A stretch of DNA of 64,000 nt from Gemmatimonadales bacterium (GTDB lineage: Bacteria; Gemmatimonadota; Gemmatimonadetes; Longimicrobiales; Gaopeijiaceae), in the NCBI GenBank assembly GCA_020344755.1, contig CP070829.1:130454-194453 (forward strand), in the 5' to 3' direction. This document shows positions 17,293 to 25,947 of the stretch, one piece after another. The translations under genes were made by a program, and so were the position numbers. The notes beneath the pieces are model-generated. The model was not told where the DNA came from. It searched no databases and saw only the letters and a list, made by a program, of their open reading frames with translations. Within the stretch, counting starts at the first letter, position 1; each line of letters begins with the position of its first letter.

Positions 17293-17310
17293 CGTCCTCG
17301 CGAGAGGACG
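17293..17310. promoter_or_regulatory. Dyad upstream of the ECF sigma gene, sharing half-sites with the NUDIX dyad
   Basis: CGTCCTC (17293-17299) and GAGGACG (17304-17310) pair perfectly around a GCGA tetraloop. As RNA this is a GNRA hairpin and could end the NUDIX transcript, but no T-run follows. As DNA, the same GTCCTC-N4-GAGGAC core is found upstream of the NUDIX gene. Confidence 0.45.
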
Positions 17311-17441
17311 CTGAGCGGGGTGGGAACAGGGGGAATCGCCCGTAAGAGCGTCATTTCCCGGGTGGCACGGATGGTGCATTGATCGGAGGGCGAAGCCCGG
17401 ATTCGCTGGGCCCTCGTGACGACGACGCGGTGGAGGAGAAC

Positions 17442-18095
17442 ATGGCATCGAGCGCAGTCAGGAAGAAGAACGAGCAGGCCCTGTCCATGGGCGAGGCCGT
17501 GCTGCGTCGTCGGGCACTCAGGGATCTGACGGACAGCCAGGTGGTTCAGGCCTTCCTCGACGGCGAGCAGCGGGCCTTCGGTGAACTGGTCCGCCGTTAT
17601 GACAACCGGCTCGTCAACTTCGTCTACCGCACGGTGGGTGACCGGGAGCGGGCCCAGGATCTGGTCCAGGAGACCTTCGTTCGGGTGTACCGACACCTTC
17701 ACCGGTTCGACCAGACCAAGAAGTTTTCGACCTGGATCTACACCATCGCCGGCAACCTGGCGAAGAATGAGCTCCGGAACCGCTCCAGGAATCCCCTGGT
17801 CCTCTTCCAGACCCTCAAGCAGAACTGGGATGCGGACCACCGGCCCCTGGAGTGGGAGGACACCCAGTATAAGCCGGACGACCTCTATCGGAAGCGCTTC
17901 CTTCGCGAAAAGGTCGAGGAGGCCGTGGCCCAACTTCCCGAGCACCACCGCGTCGTATTCGTGCTCCGGGAGCTTCAGGGCAAGACGTACGAGGAGATCG
18001 CCGAGATCACCGGGTGCAACCTCGGTACGGTGAAGAGCCGACTGAACCGGGCCCGGAACAACTTCGCCCAGATCATCGCCCCCATGGTGGACTGA
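17442..18095 (+). CDS. ECF RNA polymerase sigma factor
   Basis: 217-aa extracytoplasmic-function sigma factor. Region 2 is FGELVRRYDNRLVNFVYRT through AQDLVQETFVRVYRHL and FSTWIYTIAGNLAKNEL. Region 4 is LPEHHRVVFVLRELQGKTYEE followed by the helix-turn-helix ITGCNLGTVKSRLNRARNN. The ATG at 17442 has GGAGGAG 3 to 5 nt upstream. The 28 basic residues before region 2 are longer than usual. A perfect hairpin and then a zinc-finger anti-sigma gene follow, so the pair is a classic sigma/anti-sigma unit. The regulon is unknown. Confidence 0.92.
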   Translation: MASSAVRKKNEQALSMGEAVLRRRALRDLTDSQVVQAFLDGEQRAFGELVRRYDNRLVNFVYRTVGDRERAQDLVQETFVRVYRHLHRFDQTKKFSTWIYTIAGNLAKNELRNRSRNPLVLFQTLKQNWDADHRPLEWEDTQYKPDDLYRKRFLREKVEEAVAQLPEHHRVVFVLRELQGKTYEEIAEITGCNLGTVKSRLNRARNNFAQIIAPMVD

Positions 18096-18119
18096 ACCCG
18101 ACCGGGATGGAGGGCGGAG

Positions 18120-18150
18120 CGGCCCCGGCAGGCGAGTCCTGCCGGGGCCG
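18120..18150 (+). terminator. Strong hairpin between sigma and anti-sigma genes
   Basis: A perfect 13-bp GC-rich stem (18120-18132 with 18138-18150) encloses a 5-nt CGAGT loop 25 bp after the sigma stop. Only a weak T-containing tail (TCGCGATTTC) follows. It could terminate or attenuate transcription so that sigma is made in excess of anti-sigma, or stabilise the sigma mRNA. Confidence 0.6.
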
Positions 18151-18283
18151 TCGCGATTTCCGGGTGCGTGGCCGGCGCCGGCGCGGTGGAACCCAGGTCG
18201 TCCCGACCCTGTACGAACAGAAGATCGACGCACATGCGCGCGGGCGTCCGGATTGTCAGTTGTAGGTCCTTTCAGGCGAGCCA

Positions 18284-18847
18284 ATGACCTGTCGACAGTT
18301 CATCGAGGGATTCTCCGAATACGTGGACGGCGTAGGGGATCCCGAACAGTTGGAGGCGGCCAGGGTCCACGCGGATTCCTGTCCGGCGTGCAGGCGGTAC
18401 GAGGAGGTCTACCGGAGGGGGGTGGATCTCCTCCGTTCCTTTCCGGAGGTGAGCGTCTCCGACGGGTTCGAGCCGGATCTGGAGGTCCGCCTCCGCCGGG
18501 ACACCGCCTTCGCCTTGAGACATCTCGGGCACCGTCCGCCCTCCTCCGGCTCGGCCATGGCCGTCGTGTTCGGGATGGCTGTCATCCTCGTAGGAGCGGC
18601 GTGGGCACCGTTCCTCTTCATGCGGCCGGTGCAGGTGGATCTCGCACCCATCGTGGCCGCATCGCCCGTCCGGAGTTTTCCGGTACGGATGCCGGACATC
18701 GAGCTGCTTCCCACCCGGGCCCAACGCAAGGACCCGTCCCTGTCCAACGCCAGGCTCTGGGAGGAATCCGCACGACTCTTCCAGCAGTACGCTCCCGTCA
18801 TGCGGGGATACCAGGCCGGCGGCTCGCTGCGCCTGGGCCTGGACTGA
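18284..18847 (+). CDS. Zinc-finger anti-sigma factor, membrane-anchored
   Basis: 187-aa putative anti-sigma factor. The N-terminal zf-HC2 motif is MTCRQF..VHADSCPACRRY, giving the His-x3-Cys-x2-Cys zinc site typical of ZAS anti-sigmas. A single membrane segment (MAVVFGMAVILVGAAWAPFLFM) lies around residues 88-110, leaving about 75 residues outside the cytoplasm as sensor. It is separated from the sigma gene by 188 bp including the hairpin. Release of the sigma factor by a periplasmic signal or proteolysis is the usual mode and is inferred here. Confidence 0.82.
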   Translation: MTCRQFIEGFSEYVDGVGDPEQLEAARVHADSCPACRRYEEVYRRGVDLLRSFPEVSVSDGFEPDLEVRLRRDTAFALRHLGHRPPSSGSAMAVVFGMAVILVGAAWAPFLFMRPVQVDLAPIVAASPVRSFPVRMPDIELLPTRAQRKDPSLSNARLWEESARLFQQYAPVMRGYQAGGSLRLGLD

Positions 18848-18893
18848 CGCGACTCCTCTTGGCCCCGACTGTCACCTCTCCCAGGACTTGGGG

Positions 18894-19889
18894 ATGATCG
18901 ATCCGGCCAAGCCGCTCCTGGACCGGGGAGGCCTCGGAGGAGTGTTCTACCTCCATGGCGAAGACGAATTCAGAAAGGGCCAGGCCCTCCGGAGCCTGGT
19001 GGACGCGCACCTGGATCCCGGCACCAGAGACTTCAATCTGGACCGGCTTCGGGGGAGGGAGGTGGCCACGGAGCAGCTCGCCTCCGTGCTGGAGACGCCA
19101 CCCATGATGGCGGAGTGGCGGGTCGTGGTGGTGACGGAGGTGGAGGCCTTCGCCGGAAGCCCGAAGGCCCGGTCCCTCCTGCTGGACGTGGCCGGCTCTC
19201 CTCCGCCGGGGCTGGCCCTGATCCTCTCGTGCACCAAGCCCTCCGGCTCGCGGGCCAAGTTCTACTCCCAGCTGGCATCGGCGGCTCGCGCCCTGGAGTT
19301 CCGCCCCCTCTCCCAGGACGATGTGCCCGGATGGCTCATGGAGCGGGCCAGGGAGGTGCTGGGCGTGGAGATGGAGGTGGGTGCGGCGCGAGCGTTGGCC
19401 CAGGCGGTGGGCGCGGACCTGGGTGTCCTCAGCCAGGAGTTGGAGAAGCTCTCCGGCTACGTCCAGGACGGACGGCCCATCACGCGCGAAGACGTGGAGG
19501 CCGCCGGTACCCACCTCCCGGTGCAGGACCGCTGGGGTTGGATCGACCTCGTGGGCCACCGGAAGTTCGGCGAGGCCCTTTCCACCCTGCGCGTGCTCCT
19601 GGGGCAAGGAGAGTCCGGAGTCGGACTCTCCATCTCACTGGCGACCCACCTCCTCCGTCTGGGGGTGATCGTGGAGCGCGGACCGCAGGCCCTGGAACGG
19701 GCATTGCCACCGAATCAGAGGTGGCTCGCGCGTCAGCTCCAGGCCCAGGCCCGGGGGTGGAATTCGAGAGATGTCGCGGCGGCACTGGAGGGGCTGGGCA
19801 CCCTGGACCGTCGTCTCAAGTCCTCTGGTGCGTCGGACGAGTCCCTCCTCCAGTCCTGGATCCTGGAACGCATGGTGGTGGACGCATGA
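18894..19889 (+). CDS. holA: DNA polymerase III delta subunit
   Basis: 331-aa HolA, the clamp-loader subunit that opens the sliding clamp. Family features are FYLHGEDEFRKGQALRSLV at the N-terminus, PPMMAEWRVVVVTEVE, and the domain II/III linker GADLGVLSQELEKLSGYV. The helical C-terminal domain ends with LDRRLKSSGASDESLLQSWI. The ATG at 18894 is preferred to a TTG 6 nt upstream. Like other delta subunits it lacks a functional Walker A. Its stop overlaps the SPOR gene start by 4 bp. Confidence 0.9.
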   Translation: MIDPAKPLLDRGGLGGVFYLHGEDEFRKGQALRSLVDAHLDPGTRDFNLDRLRGREVATEQLASVLETPPMMAEWRVVVVTEVEAFAGSPKARSLLLDVAGSPPPGLALILSCTKPSGSRAKFYSQLASAARALEFRPLSQDDVPGWLMERAREVLGVEMEVGAARALAQAVGADLGVLSQELEKLSGYVQDGRPITREDVEAAGTHLPVQDRWGWIDLVGHRKFGEALSTLRVLLGQGESGVGLSISLATHLLRLGVIVERGPQALERALPPNQRWLARQLQAQARGWNSRDVAAALEGLGTLDRRLKSSGASDESLLQSWILERMVVDA

Positions 19890-20698
19890 GGACGATGGTG
19901 ACGGCCCTCCTCCTGGCCGTGCTCTCGAGCCCGGTGGCGGCGCAGACATTGGACGATGTGGACCGTCTCATGCGGGACGGGAGGGTCCAGGAGGCTCGTC
20001 AGGCCCTGGTGGATTGGTCCGGGGCCAACCGGCGTCCGGACCGCGACGACGCCCAGCGCGCGCTCTGGTTTCGGGGGCTCCTGACTCTGGATCCGGCGCA
20101 GGCCGCGGCTTCGTTCCGGAGGCTCGTGGTCGAGTATCCGGGCGGACCGTTCACCGACCTGGCGCTCCAACGCCTCGGAACGGCTGCCGCGCTCCGAGGC
20201 GACCTCCGGGCCGCCGAGGCCAGCTTCAACATGCTGGCCCGCGACTATCCCGGGAGTCCGGCGCGCGGAGCGGCCATGGAATGGCTCGCGAAGAACGGCG
20301 CGGCGTTGGATTCGCTGCGGGCCACGGACGCCTCCGCCGGAAGGGATCCGAGCCGGTCCGTCCGGGTCACACCCACCCCCTCGGTTCCCCCCCGCTCCGA
20401 CGAGGAACGAGCGCCGCCGCCGCCGGATTGGCGGGCCCGGGTGGCATCGGCGGGGAACTTCACCGCCCAGCTGGGAGCCTTCTCCACCCTGGAGCGGGCG
20501 GAGGCGCTGGCCTCACGCGCCCGGGATGCCGGGTTCGAAGTCCGCGTCGTGCAGCTGGCGGGGAGCGACTTCTTCCGGGTGCGGGTGGGCCGGTTCCTGG
20601 ACGCCGAGGACGCACGAGCCGAGGTGGCCCGGCTCCGGAATGCGGGATTCGACGCGGCCCTGGCCACCGACGCTGCCCGGGAGCGCGCGGGCGGCTGA
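19886..20698 (+). CDS. Secreted SPOR-domain protein
   Basis: 270-aa exported protein. Residues 1-20 are a signal peptide (TALLLAVLSSPVAAQ). Residues 25-160 form TPR-like helical repeats of the tol-pal/BamD kind (FRRLVVEYPGGPFTDLALQRLG). After a Pro-rich linker (residues 155-180) the C-terminal 80 residues are a SPOR domain (FTAQLGAFSTLERAEALASR..FFRVRVGRF), which binds denuded glycan strands at division sites. A role in cell-envelope or septal assembly is inferred. The ATG overlaps the holA stop. Confidence 0.85.
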   Translation: MRTMVTALLLAVLSSPVAAQTLDDVDRLMRDGRVQEARQALVDWSGANRRPDRDDAQRALWFRGLLTLDPAQAAASFRRLVVEYPGGPFTDLALQRLGTAAALRGDLRAAEASFNMLARDYPGSPARGAAMEWLAKNGAALDSLRATDASAGRDPSRSVRVTPTPSVPPRSDEERAPPPPDWRARVASAGNFTAQLGAFSTLERAEALASRARDAGFEVRVVQLAGSDFFRVRVGRFLDAEDARAEVARLRNAGFDAALATDAARERAGG

Positions 20699-20704
20699 GC
20701 CGCC

Positions 20705-20725
20705 CCGGGATTCCCCCGCTCCCGG
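20705..20725. terminator. Hairpin between convergent SPOR and DUF302 genes
   Basis: CCGGGA (20705-20710) pairs with TCCCGG (20720-20725) around a 9-nt loop in the 34-bp gap between two convergent genes. The stem is short and no clear T-run is present; a bidirectional terminator is possible. Confidence 0.35.
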
Positions 20726-20732
20726 AAACCGC

Positions 20733-21137
20733 TCAGAGGGCTGCGAGCACGCGCTCCATGCGGGCCCGAACCTCCCGGGCCAGGGGAGCGATGTCTTCCC
20801 GATCCGTCACCGAGAGCTGGATCTCCGGATCCAGGATCGCCACCACCGACTCGTCCTGGTCGTCCCCCTGGTACACCACGACGTTGCAGGGGAGGAGGAG
20901 GCCGATGTCCGTCTCCGCGCTGAGGGCCTGGTAGGCCAGCGGCGGATTGCACGCCCCCAGGATCCGGTAGGGGCGGAAGTCCACGTCGATCTTCTGCTTC
21001 AAGGTCGCCCGGACGTCGATCTCCGTGAGGACACCGAACCCCTCCTTCTTGAGCTCCTCCCGGACGCGCGCGTCGGCTTCATCCACCGGAAGGGCCAGTG
21101 TCTTCTTCAGTCCGTATGCGATCGCCGGCTCGGCCAT
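20733..21137 (-). CDS. DUF302 family protein
   Basis: 134-aa DUF302 protein. The core is recognisable in the early EEGFGVLTEIDVRATLKQ-type stretch (here EELKKEGFGVLTEIDVRA), then YRILGACNPPLAYQAL and IGLLLPCNVVVYQ. The ATG at 21137 has AGGAGA 5 nt upstream and no signal peptide, so it is probably cytoplasmic. The two conserved Cys residues (GACNPP, LPCNV) are usual for the family. DUF302 proteins are often linked to redox or heme-related processes, but the biochemical role is unsettled. Confidence 0.85.
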   Translation of the reverse strand: MAEPAIAYGLKKTLALPVDEADARVREELKKEGFGVLTEIDVRATLKQKIDVDFRPYRILGACNPPLAYQALSAETDIGLLLPCNVVVYQGDDQDESVVAILDPEIQLSVTDREDIAPLAREVRARMERVLAAL

Positions 21138-21214
21138 CGGTCTCTCCTGGCGTTCGGACAACAAGGCTGCGGGTACGGCGCGGGACCGGGACTCCAACCA
21201 CCCGGCCCATGAAT

Positions 21215-21231
21215 TGAAGCGGAAGGCTTCA
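21215..21231. promoter_or_regulatory. Dyad in the divergent DUF302/S9 intergenic region
   Basis: TGAAGC (21215-21220) and GCTTCA (21226-21231) form a perfect inverted repeat around GGAAG. It lies roughly midway in the 215-bp region between divergent genes, where an operator could act on both. There is no further support. Confidence 0.35.
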
Positions 21232-21352
21232 TCCATCGTCAAGCCCGGTCCCGGACTCCCGCGAGATTGCACCGGTCTGCCCGGGGACGGAGATTGGGAG
21301 TCCTTCCGGCGCAACTCTTGGTGCCGGGTTCGGATCGACAAGGGGAGTGATC

Positions 21353-23422
21353 ATGCGGCGACGGGTGCGAGAGGGTGGACTCCTGCTTCTTCCCCTCCTG
21401 CTGGCCACGGGCATCGGGGCGCAGGGGGACGACGACCGACACTTCCGGCCCATGGATGTGTTCGGATTGGAGTGGGCCACCGACCCCCAGGTCTCTCCCG
21501 ACGGAAGACAGGTCGTCTACGTCCGGAACTTCTTCGACGTCATGACCGACCGGCGACGGACCAACCTCTGGCTGGTTTCCACGGATGGCTCGTTTCATCG
21601 GCCCCTCACATCCGGCACCCGTGCGCACGGATCGCCACGGTGGGCCCCCCAGGGCGACCGCATCCTGTGGGTCTCCTCCCAGGACGGCTCCAGCCAACTC
21701 TGGATCCGCTGGATGGACACAGGCGAGGAGGCGCGGATCACCCATCTCACGAAGAGCCCCGGAAACCTCTCCTGGTCCCCGGACGGCGAGTGGATCGCCT
21801 TCACCATGTTCGTCGACGACGCGGCCGACCCCGCGCTGGCACAGGGAATGCCCGCCCCGCCGGAAGGGGCGGACTGGGCTGCGCCCGCGGTCGTCATCGA
21901 CGACGTCCAATACAAGGCGGACGGCCAGGCGGGCTTCGTGAAACAGGGCAAGACTCACGTATTCATCGTCCCTTCGGAGGGGGGGACCCCTCGCCAGGTG
22001 ACCTCGGGCCCGTACAACCACACCCAGCCCACCTGGACCCCCGACGGCCGGGGCCTCCTGGTGGTGGCCAACCGGCGAGACGACGCATCGTTCGAGGCCA
22101 ACGACACCGACCTGTACGAGATCGCCCTGGAAGACGGCTCCCTCACCCGTCTCACGGACCGCTACGGGCCGGACGCCGGACCTGCCGTCTCCCCCGACGG
22201 GAGACTCGTTGCCTTCACCGGCTTCGACGACGCGCTGCAGGGCTACCAGGTCACCCGCCTGTACGTGATGGATCGGGACGGGTCTGGCCGGCGCGAGATC
22301 CGGACCGGGCTCGACCGCTCGGTGGGGAGCCTGGCCTGGAGCGCAGATGGACGTGGGCTCTTCCTGGGCTACACCGACCGGGGTGTCGGCAGGATCGCGT
22401 TCGTGACGCTGGAGGGGGCGGTGACGGTGCTCGCGGAAGACGTCGGCGGCGCCTCCATGGGCCGGCCCTACGCCGGCGGGTCCTTCTCGGTGAACGGGGC
22501 CGGCACCTTCGCCTACACCGTGGCCAATCCGTACCGGCCCTCCGAGGTGGGCCTGGGTACGGGCGACGGTGGCGTCCGCGTCCTCACCGACCTCAACCGG
22601 GATCTTCTGGGACACAAGGCGCTGGGGGAGGTCGAGGAGATCTGGTGGGAATCCTCCTTCGACGGACGTCCGGTCCAGGGCTGGATCGTCAAGCCGCCGG
22701 ACTTCGATCCCGACCGGGAGTATCCCCTGGTGCTGGAGATCCACGGCGGCCCCTTCTCCGCCTACGGCCCCCACTTCTCGCCGGAGGTCCAGCTCTACGC
22801 CGCCGCCGGGAACGTGGTCCTCTACACGAATCCCCGTGGGAGCACCTCCTACGGGGAGGAGTTCGGAAACCTCATCCATCACGCCTACCCCGGGAACGAC
22901 TACGACGACCTCATGTCCGGAGTGGACGCGGTGCTGGGGCGGGGGTACGTGGACGAGGACCGTCTCTTCGTGACCGGGGGGTCCGGGGGTGGAGTGCTCA
23001 CGGCGTGGATCGTCGGGAAGACCGACCGATTCGCGGCAGCGGCGGTGCAGAAGCCGGTGATCAACTGGGCCAGCTTCGTGCTCCACGCCGACGGGATTCC
23101 GTTCTTCGCCCGGTACTGGTTCGGTCGCATGCCCTGGGATGATCCCATGCACTACTGGAATCGTTCCCCACTCTCCCTGGTGGGGAACGTGACCACTCCC
23201 ACCATGCTCATCACGGGCGAGGTGGACTACCGGACGCCCATGTCGGAGACCGAGCAGTACTATGGCGCTCTGCTCCTGGAAGGGGTGCCCACCGCCATGG
23301 TCCGAGTTCCGGAGGCTTCCCATGGGATCGCGTCCCGACCGAGCCAGATGCTGACCAAGGTGACCCACATCCTGGGCTGGTTCGACCGCTATCCGACGCG
23401 AAGCCGGCGGCCGGTGTCCTGA
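21353..23422 (+). CDS. Secreted S9 prolyl-oligopeptidase-family serine peptidase
   Basis: 689-aa exported serine peptidase of the S9 (acylaminoacyl peptidase/DPP-like) family. A signal peptide occupies the first 24 residues (LLLLPLLLATGIGAQ). Next comes a WD40/TolB-like beta-propeller with repeats such as PQVSPDGRQVVYV and LSWSPDGEWIAFTM. The C-terminal alpha/beta-hydrolase domain holds the triad Ser544 (GGSGGG), Asp625 (GEVDYRTP) and His657 (EASHGIA). The ATG at 21353 has AGGGGAG directly upstream; an in-frame GTG at 21347 is less likely. It cuts short peptides, probably in the periplasm. Confidence 0.9.
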   Translation: MRRRVREGGLLLLPLLLATGIGAQGDDDRHFRPMDVFGLEWATDPQVSPDGRQVVYVRNFFDVMTDRRRTNLWLVSTDGSFHRPLTSGTRAHGSPRWAPQGDRILWVSSQDGSSQLWIRWMDTGEEARITHLTKSPGNLSWSPDGEWIAFTMFVDDAADPALAQGMPAPPEGADWAAPAVVIDDVQYKADGQAGFVKQGKTHVFIVPSEGGTPRQVTSGPYNHTQPTWTPDGRGLLVVANRRDDASFEANDTDLYEIALEDGSLTRLTDRYGPDAGPAVSPDGRLVAFTGFDDALQGYQVTRLYVMDRDGSGRREIRTGLDRSVGSLAWSADGRGLFLGYTDRGVGRIAFVTLEGAVTVLAEDVGGASMGRPYAGGSFSVNGAGTFAYTVANPYRPSEVGLGTGDGGVRVLTDLNRDLLGHKALGEVEEIWWESSFDGRPVQGWIVKPPDFDPDREYPLVLEIHGGPFSAYGPHFSPEVQLYAAAGNVVLYTNPRGSTSYGEEFGNLIHHAYPGNDYDDLMSGVDAVLGRGYVDEDRLFVTGGSGGGVLTAWIVGKTDRFAAAAVQKPVINWASFVLHADGIPFFARYWFGRMPWDDPMHYWNRSPLSLVGNVTTPTMLITGEVDYRTPMSETEQYYGALLLEGVPTAMVRVPEASHGIASRPSQMLTKVTHILGWFDRYPTRSRRPVS

Positions 23423-23529
23423 GGGGGCAGGCCCCATCATGGACGGGACGGGCTCCTGCATGAGATCGAAGGGCTCACCGCTCTCGGCGGGGTACCGGGG
23501 GCTGCTTCCTGGAGGGAGGGTACGCGCCG

Positions 23530-25755
23530 TTGAATAGCCAGGCCGAGGCACCCAGGGGGTACGGGTTCGGTACCGGACCCGTCTTCCTCGCCAGCATCAG
23601 CACCATTCTCGGTGCCGTCATGTTCCTCCGCTTCGGGTACGCGGTGGGGAGCGTGGGCCTGCTGGGGTCGATCCTGCTCATCGCCCTGGGCCATATGGTG
23701 ACCATCCCCACGGCGCTGGCCATCGCGGAGATCGCCACGAATCGCCGCGTGGAAGGGGGGGGAGAGTACTTCATCATCTCCCGATCCTTCGGAACCTCCA
23801 TCGGCGGCGCCATCGGCATCAGCCTCTATGCGTCCCAGGCCATCTCGGTGGCCTTCTACATGATCGCCTTCGCGGAGGCGTTCACTCCCCTGGCGCCCTT
23901 CTTCGAGTCCGCCACCGGGGTTCCCTTCGACACCCGGTTCGTGTCCCTTCCGGCGACCCTGGGCCTCGTCGCGCTGGTCCTCACCAAGGGGGCGGACCTG
24001 GGGGTGAAGGCGCTCTACGTCGTGGCCACCATCCTCGGCCTCGCCCTGGCCCTCTTCTTCGCCGGCGGGGCGGTGGAGGGATTCGATCCGGCCAATGCGG
24101 GGATCGTCGGGGGGGCCCGGGGGGCGGACCCGTTCATGCTGGTCTTCGCCATCTGCTTCCCGGCCTTCACTGGCATGACCGCGGGGGTGGGGCTCTCTGG
24201 TGACCTGGCCAATCCCCGACGCTCGATCCCGCTGGGAATCATGAGCGCAACGGTGGTTGGGATGCTGGTGTACCTGCTCCTGGTGACGAAGCTGGCCTTC
24301 TCCGCCGATCCCCAGGCCCTGGTGGACGACCAGCTCATCATGGGGCGCATCGCCGTCTGGGGCCCCATCATCCCGATCGGGCTGGCCGCGGCGACCCTCT
24401 CCAGTGCCATCGGCTCCATCGTGGTGGCACCCCGTACCCTCCAGGCCCTGGGCGGAGACGAGGTGGTGCCGGCGTCCCGGCTCAATCGTCTGCTGGCCGC
24501 CGGAGTCGGGAAGACCAACGAGCCCCGTCACGCCACCCTGGTGACGTCGGTCATCGCCCTGATCTTCGTCATGCTCGGATCCGTCAACCTGGTGGCCCGC
24601 ATCGTGTCGATGTTCTTCATGGTCACCTACGGGGCGCTCTGTGCCATCTCCTTCCTGGAGCACTTCGCGGCGCGGCCGTCGTACCGGCCCTCCTTCCGGT
24701 CCAAGTGGTGGGTATCCCTGACCGGCGCGGTGGCCTCCTTCATTCTCATGCTCCAGATGGACCTCCTCTTCGCCGTGGCCGCCATCCTTGTGATGGTGGG
24801 GCTCTACCTCGTCATCCGACGGGCTCGCGGGGTGGGTGGGGACGACCTGCAGGCCATCTTCCACGGGGTCATGACGCAGGCCACCCGGTGGAGCCAGATC
24901 AAGCTTCAGAAGACGCCGGGGAGCGACTGGCGGCCCAGCGTCATCCTGGTCACACCCCGCACCTTCGACCGGGCGGCCCCCATGCAGATGCTGGAGTGGC
25001 TCGGGCACCGGTACGGGTTCGGCACCTACCTGCACTTCGTGAAGGGTCGGCTGGAACCGGGAACCACGGAGGCGGCGCGGGAGGTGCAGAAGCGGCTTGT
25101 GGCCACTACACGCCAGCGGAAGGGAGCCGTCTTCGTGGACACCATGGTGAGTCCGTCCATGGAGTCGGCGTTGGCCCAGGCACTCCAGATGCCGGGGGTC
25201 TCGGGAATGGACAACAACACCGTCCTCTTCGAGTCGCTGGTCCACGATCCCAATACCGTACTGGAGGAGATCCGGGATGGCTGCCGGCTCGCCTCGGTGG
25301 CCCAGATGAATCGACTGGTCCTCCTGCACACGGATCACTTCTTCGGGAACAAGAAGGACATCCACGTCTGGCTGACCTGGAACGACTATCGAAACGCCAA
25401 TCTCATGATCCTCCTCGCCTACATCCTCCTGGGGCATCCGGACTGGAACCACGGCGAGATCACCCTGTACGCCGCCTATCCCAAGGAGGACGTGAAGGAG
25501 CGCACCGCCGAACTCCGCTCCATGATCACCGGCGGCCGGCTCCTGATCTCGGAGAAGAATCTGCAGGTCTTCGGCACCGACGACAGAACGGACTTCGGCC
25601 GCCTGATGGAGGTGAAGTCCGAGCACGCCGACCTGGTCATCCGCGGCTTCACAGAGGAGAAGCTGGAGCAGAAGGGCCCCACCCTCTTCAAGCGTCACCC
25701 GGGTCTCAAGGACCTGCTCTGGGTCTCGGCCGAGGAACGGATCTTCATCGACTGA
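23530..25755 (+). CDS. SLC12-like (cation-chloride cotransporter family) membrane transporter
   Basis: 741-aa APC-superfamily transporter resembling the Na-K-Cl/K-Cl cotransporter (SLC12) group. The N-terminal 430 residues contain about 12 membrane segments, the first beginning FGTGPVFLASISTILGAVMF, with the typical unwound TM1. The remaining 310 residues form the cytoplasmic regulatory domain of this family (LEWLGHRYGFGTYLHFV, MDNNTVLFESLVHD, LVLLHTDHFFG, DVKERTAELRSMI). The TTG start is supported by GGAGGGAGGG at 23511-23520. Ion specificity is not visible from sequence. Confidence 0.85.
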   Translation: MNSQAEAPRGYGFGTGPVFLASISTILGAVMFLRFGYAVGSVGLLGSILLIALGHMVTIPTALAIAEIATNRRVEGGGEYFIISRSFGTSIGGAIGISLYASQAISVAFYMIAFAEAFTPLAPFFESATGVPFDTRFVSLPATLGLVALVLTKGADLGVKALYVVATILGLALALFFAGGAVEGFDPANAGIVGGARGADPFMLVFAICFPAFTGMTAGVGLSGDLANPRRSIPLGIMSATVVGMLVYLLLVTKLAFSADPQALVDDQLIMGRIAVWGPIIPIGLAAATLSSAIGSIVVAPRTLQALGGDEVVPASRLNRLLAAGVGKTNEPRHATLVTSVIALIFVMLGSVNLVARIVSMFFMVTYGALCAISFLEHFAARPSYRPSFRSKWWVSLTGAVASFILMLQMDLLFAVAAILVMVGLYLVIRRARGVGGDDLQAIFHGVMTQATRWSQIKLQKTPGSDWRPSVILVTPRTFDRAAPMQMLEWLGHRYGFGTYLHFVKGRLEPGTTEAAREVQKRLVATTRQRKGAVFVDTMVSPSMESALAQALQMPGVSGMDNNTVLFESLVHDPNTVLEEIRDGCRLASVAQMNRLVLLHTDHFFGNKKDIHVWLTWNDYRNANLMILLAYILLGHPDWNHGEITLYAAYPKEDVKERTAELRSMITGGRLLISEKNLQVFGTDDRTDFGRLMEVKSEHADLVIRGFTEEKLEQKGPTLFKRHPGLKDLLWVSAEERIFID

Positions 25756-25756
25756 A

Positions 25757-25776
25757 CCCCGCCTCGCCGCGCGGGG
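25757..25776 (+). terminator. Hairpin after the transporter gene
   Basis: CCCCGC (25757-25762) pairs with GCGGGG (25771-25776) around an 8-nt loop starting 2 nt after the stop codon. There is no T-run, so termination would be weak or Rho-dependent. Confidence 0.35.
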
Positions 25777-25888
25777 GATGTTGCGGAGGTGCAACAAGAC
25801 CGGTCCACAAAGAGGCTTTCCCCGAGGAGGATTGAAGGCCGGAAGCCCAGGAATCACGGGGCGTCCGGGATAGGCACGACTCGTGCTA

Positions 25889-25913
25889 GGCAAAGTTTGC
25901 CACCCTAGGCAAA
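25889..25913. promoter_or_regulatory. GGCAAA-G-TTTGCC palindrome plus an extra half-site (candidate operator)
   Basis: A perfect 13-bp palindrome at 25889-25901 is followed by a third GGCAAA half-site at 25908-25913. TAGGCA occurs three times, at 25871, 25887 and 25906. The surrounding 60 bp are clearly richer in A/T than the rest of the window. The array lies 35-60 bp before the ATG of the small membrane protein at 25948, where a repressor or activator would be expected to bind. Confidence 0.55.
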
Positions 25914-25947
25914 TTCTTCCGAAGCTCGCGAAACGAGGTCCACAATC

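Noticed and set aside
21253-21303. GGACTCCC (21253-21260) and GGGAGTCC (21296-21303) inverted pair upstream of the S9 gene
   Set aside because: The arms are 8 bp with a 35-nt gap in GC-rich DNA, so chance is likely; the tighter TGAAGC dyad nearby was kept instead.
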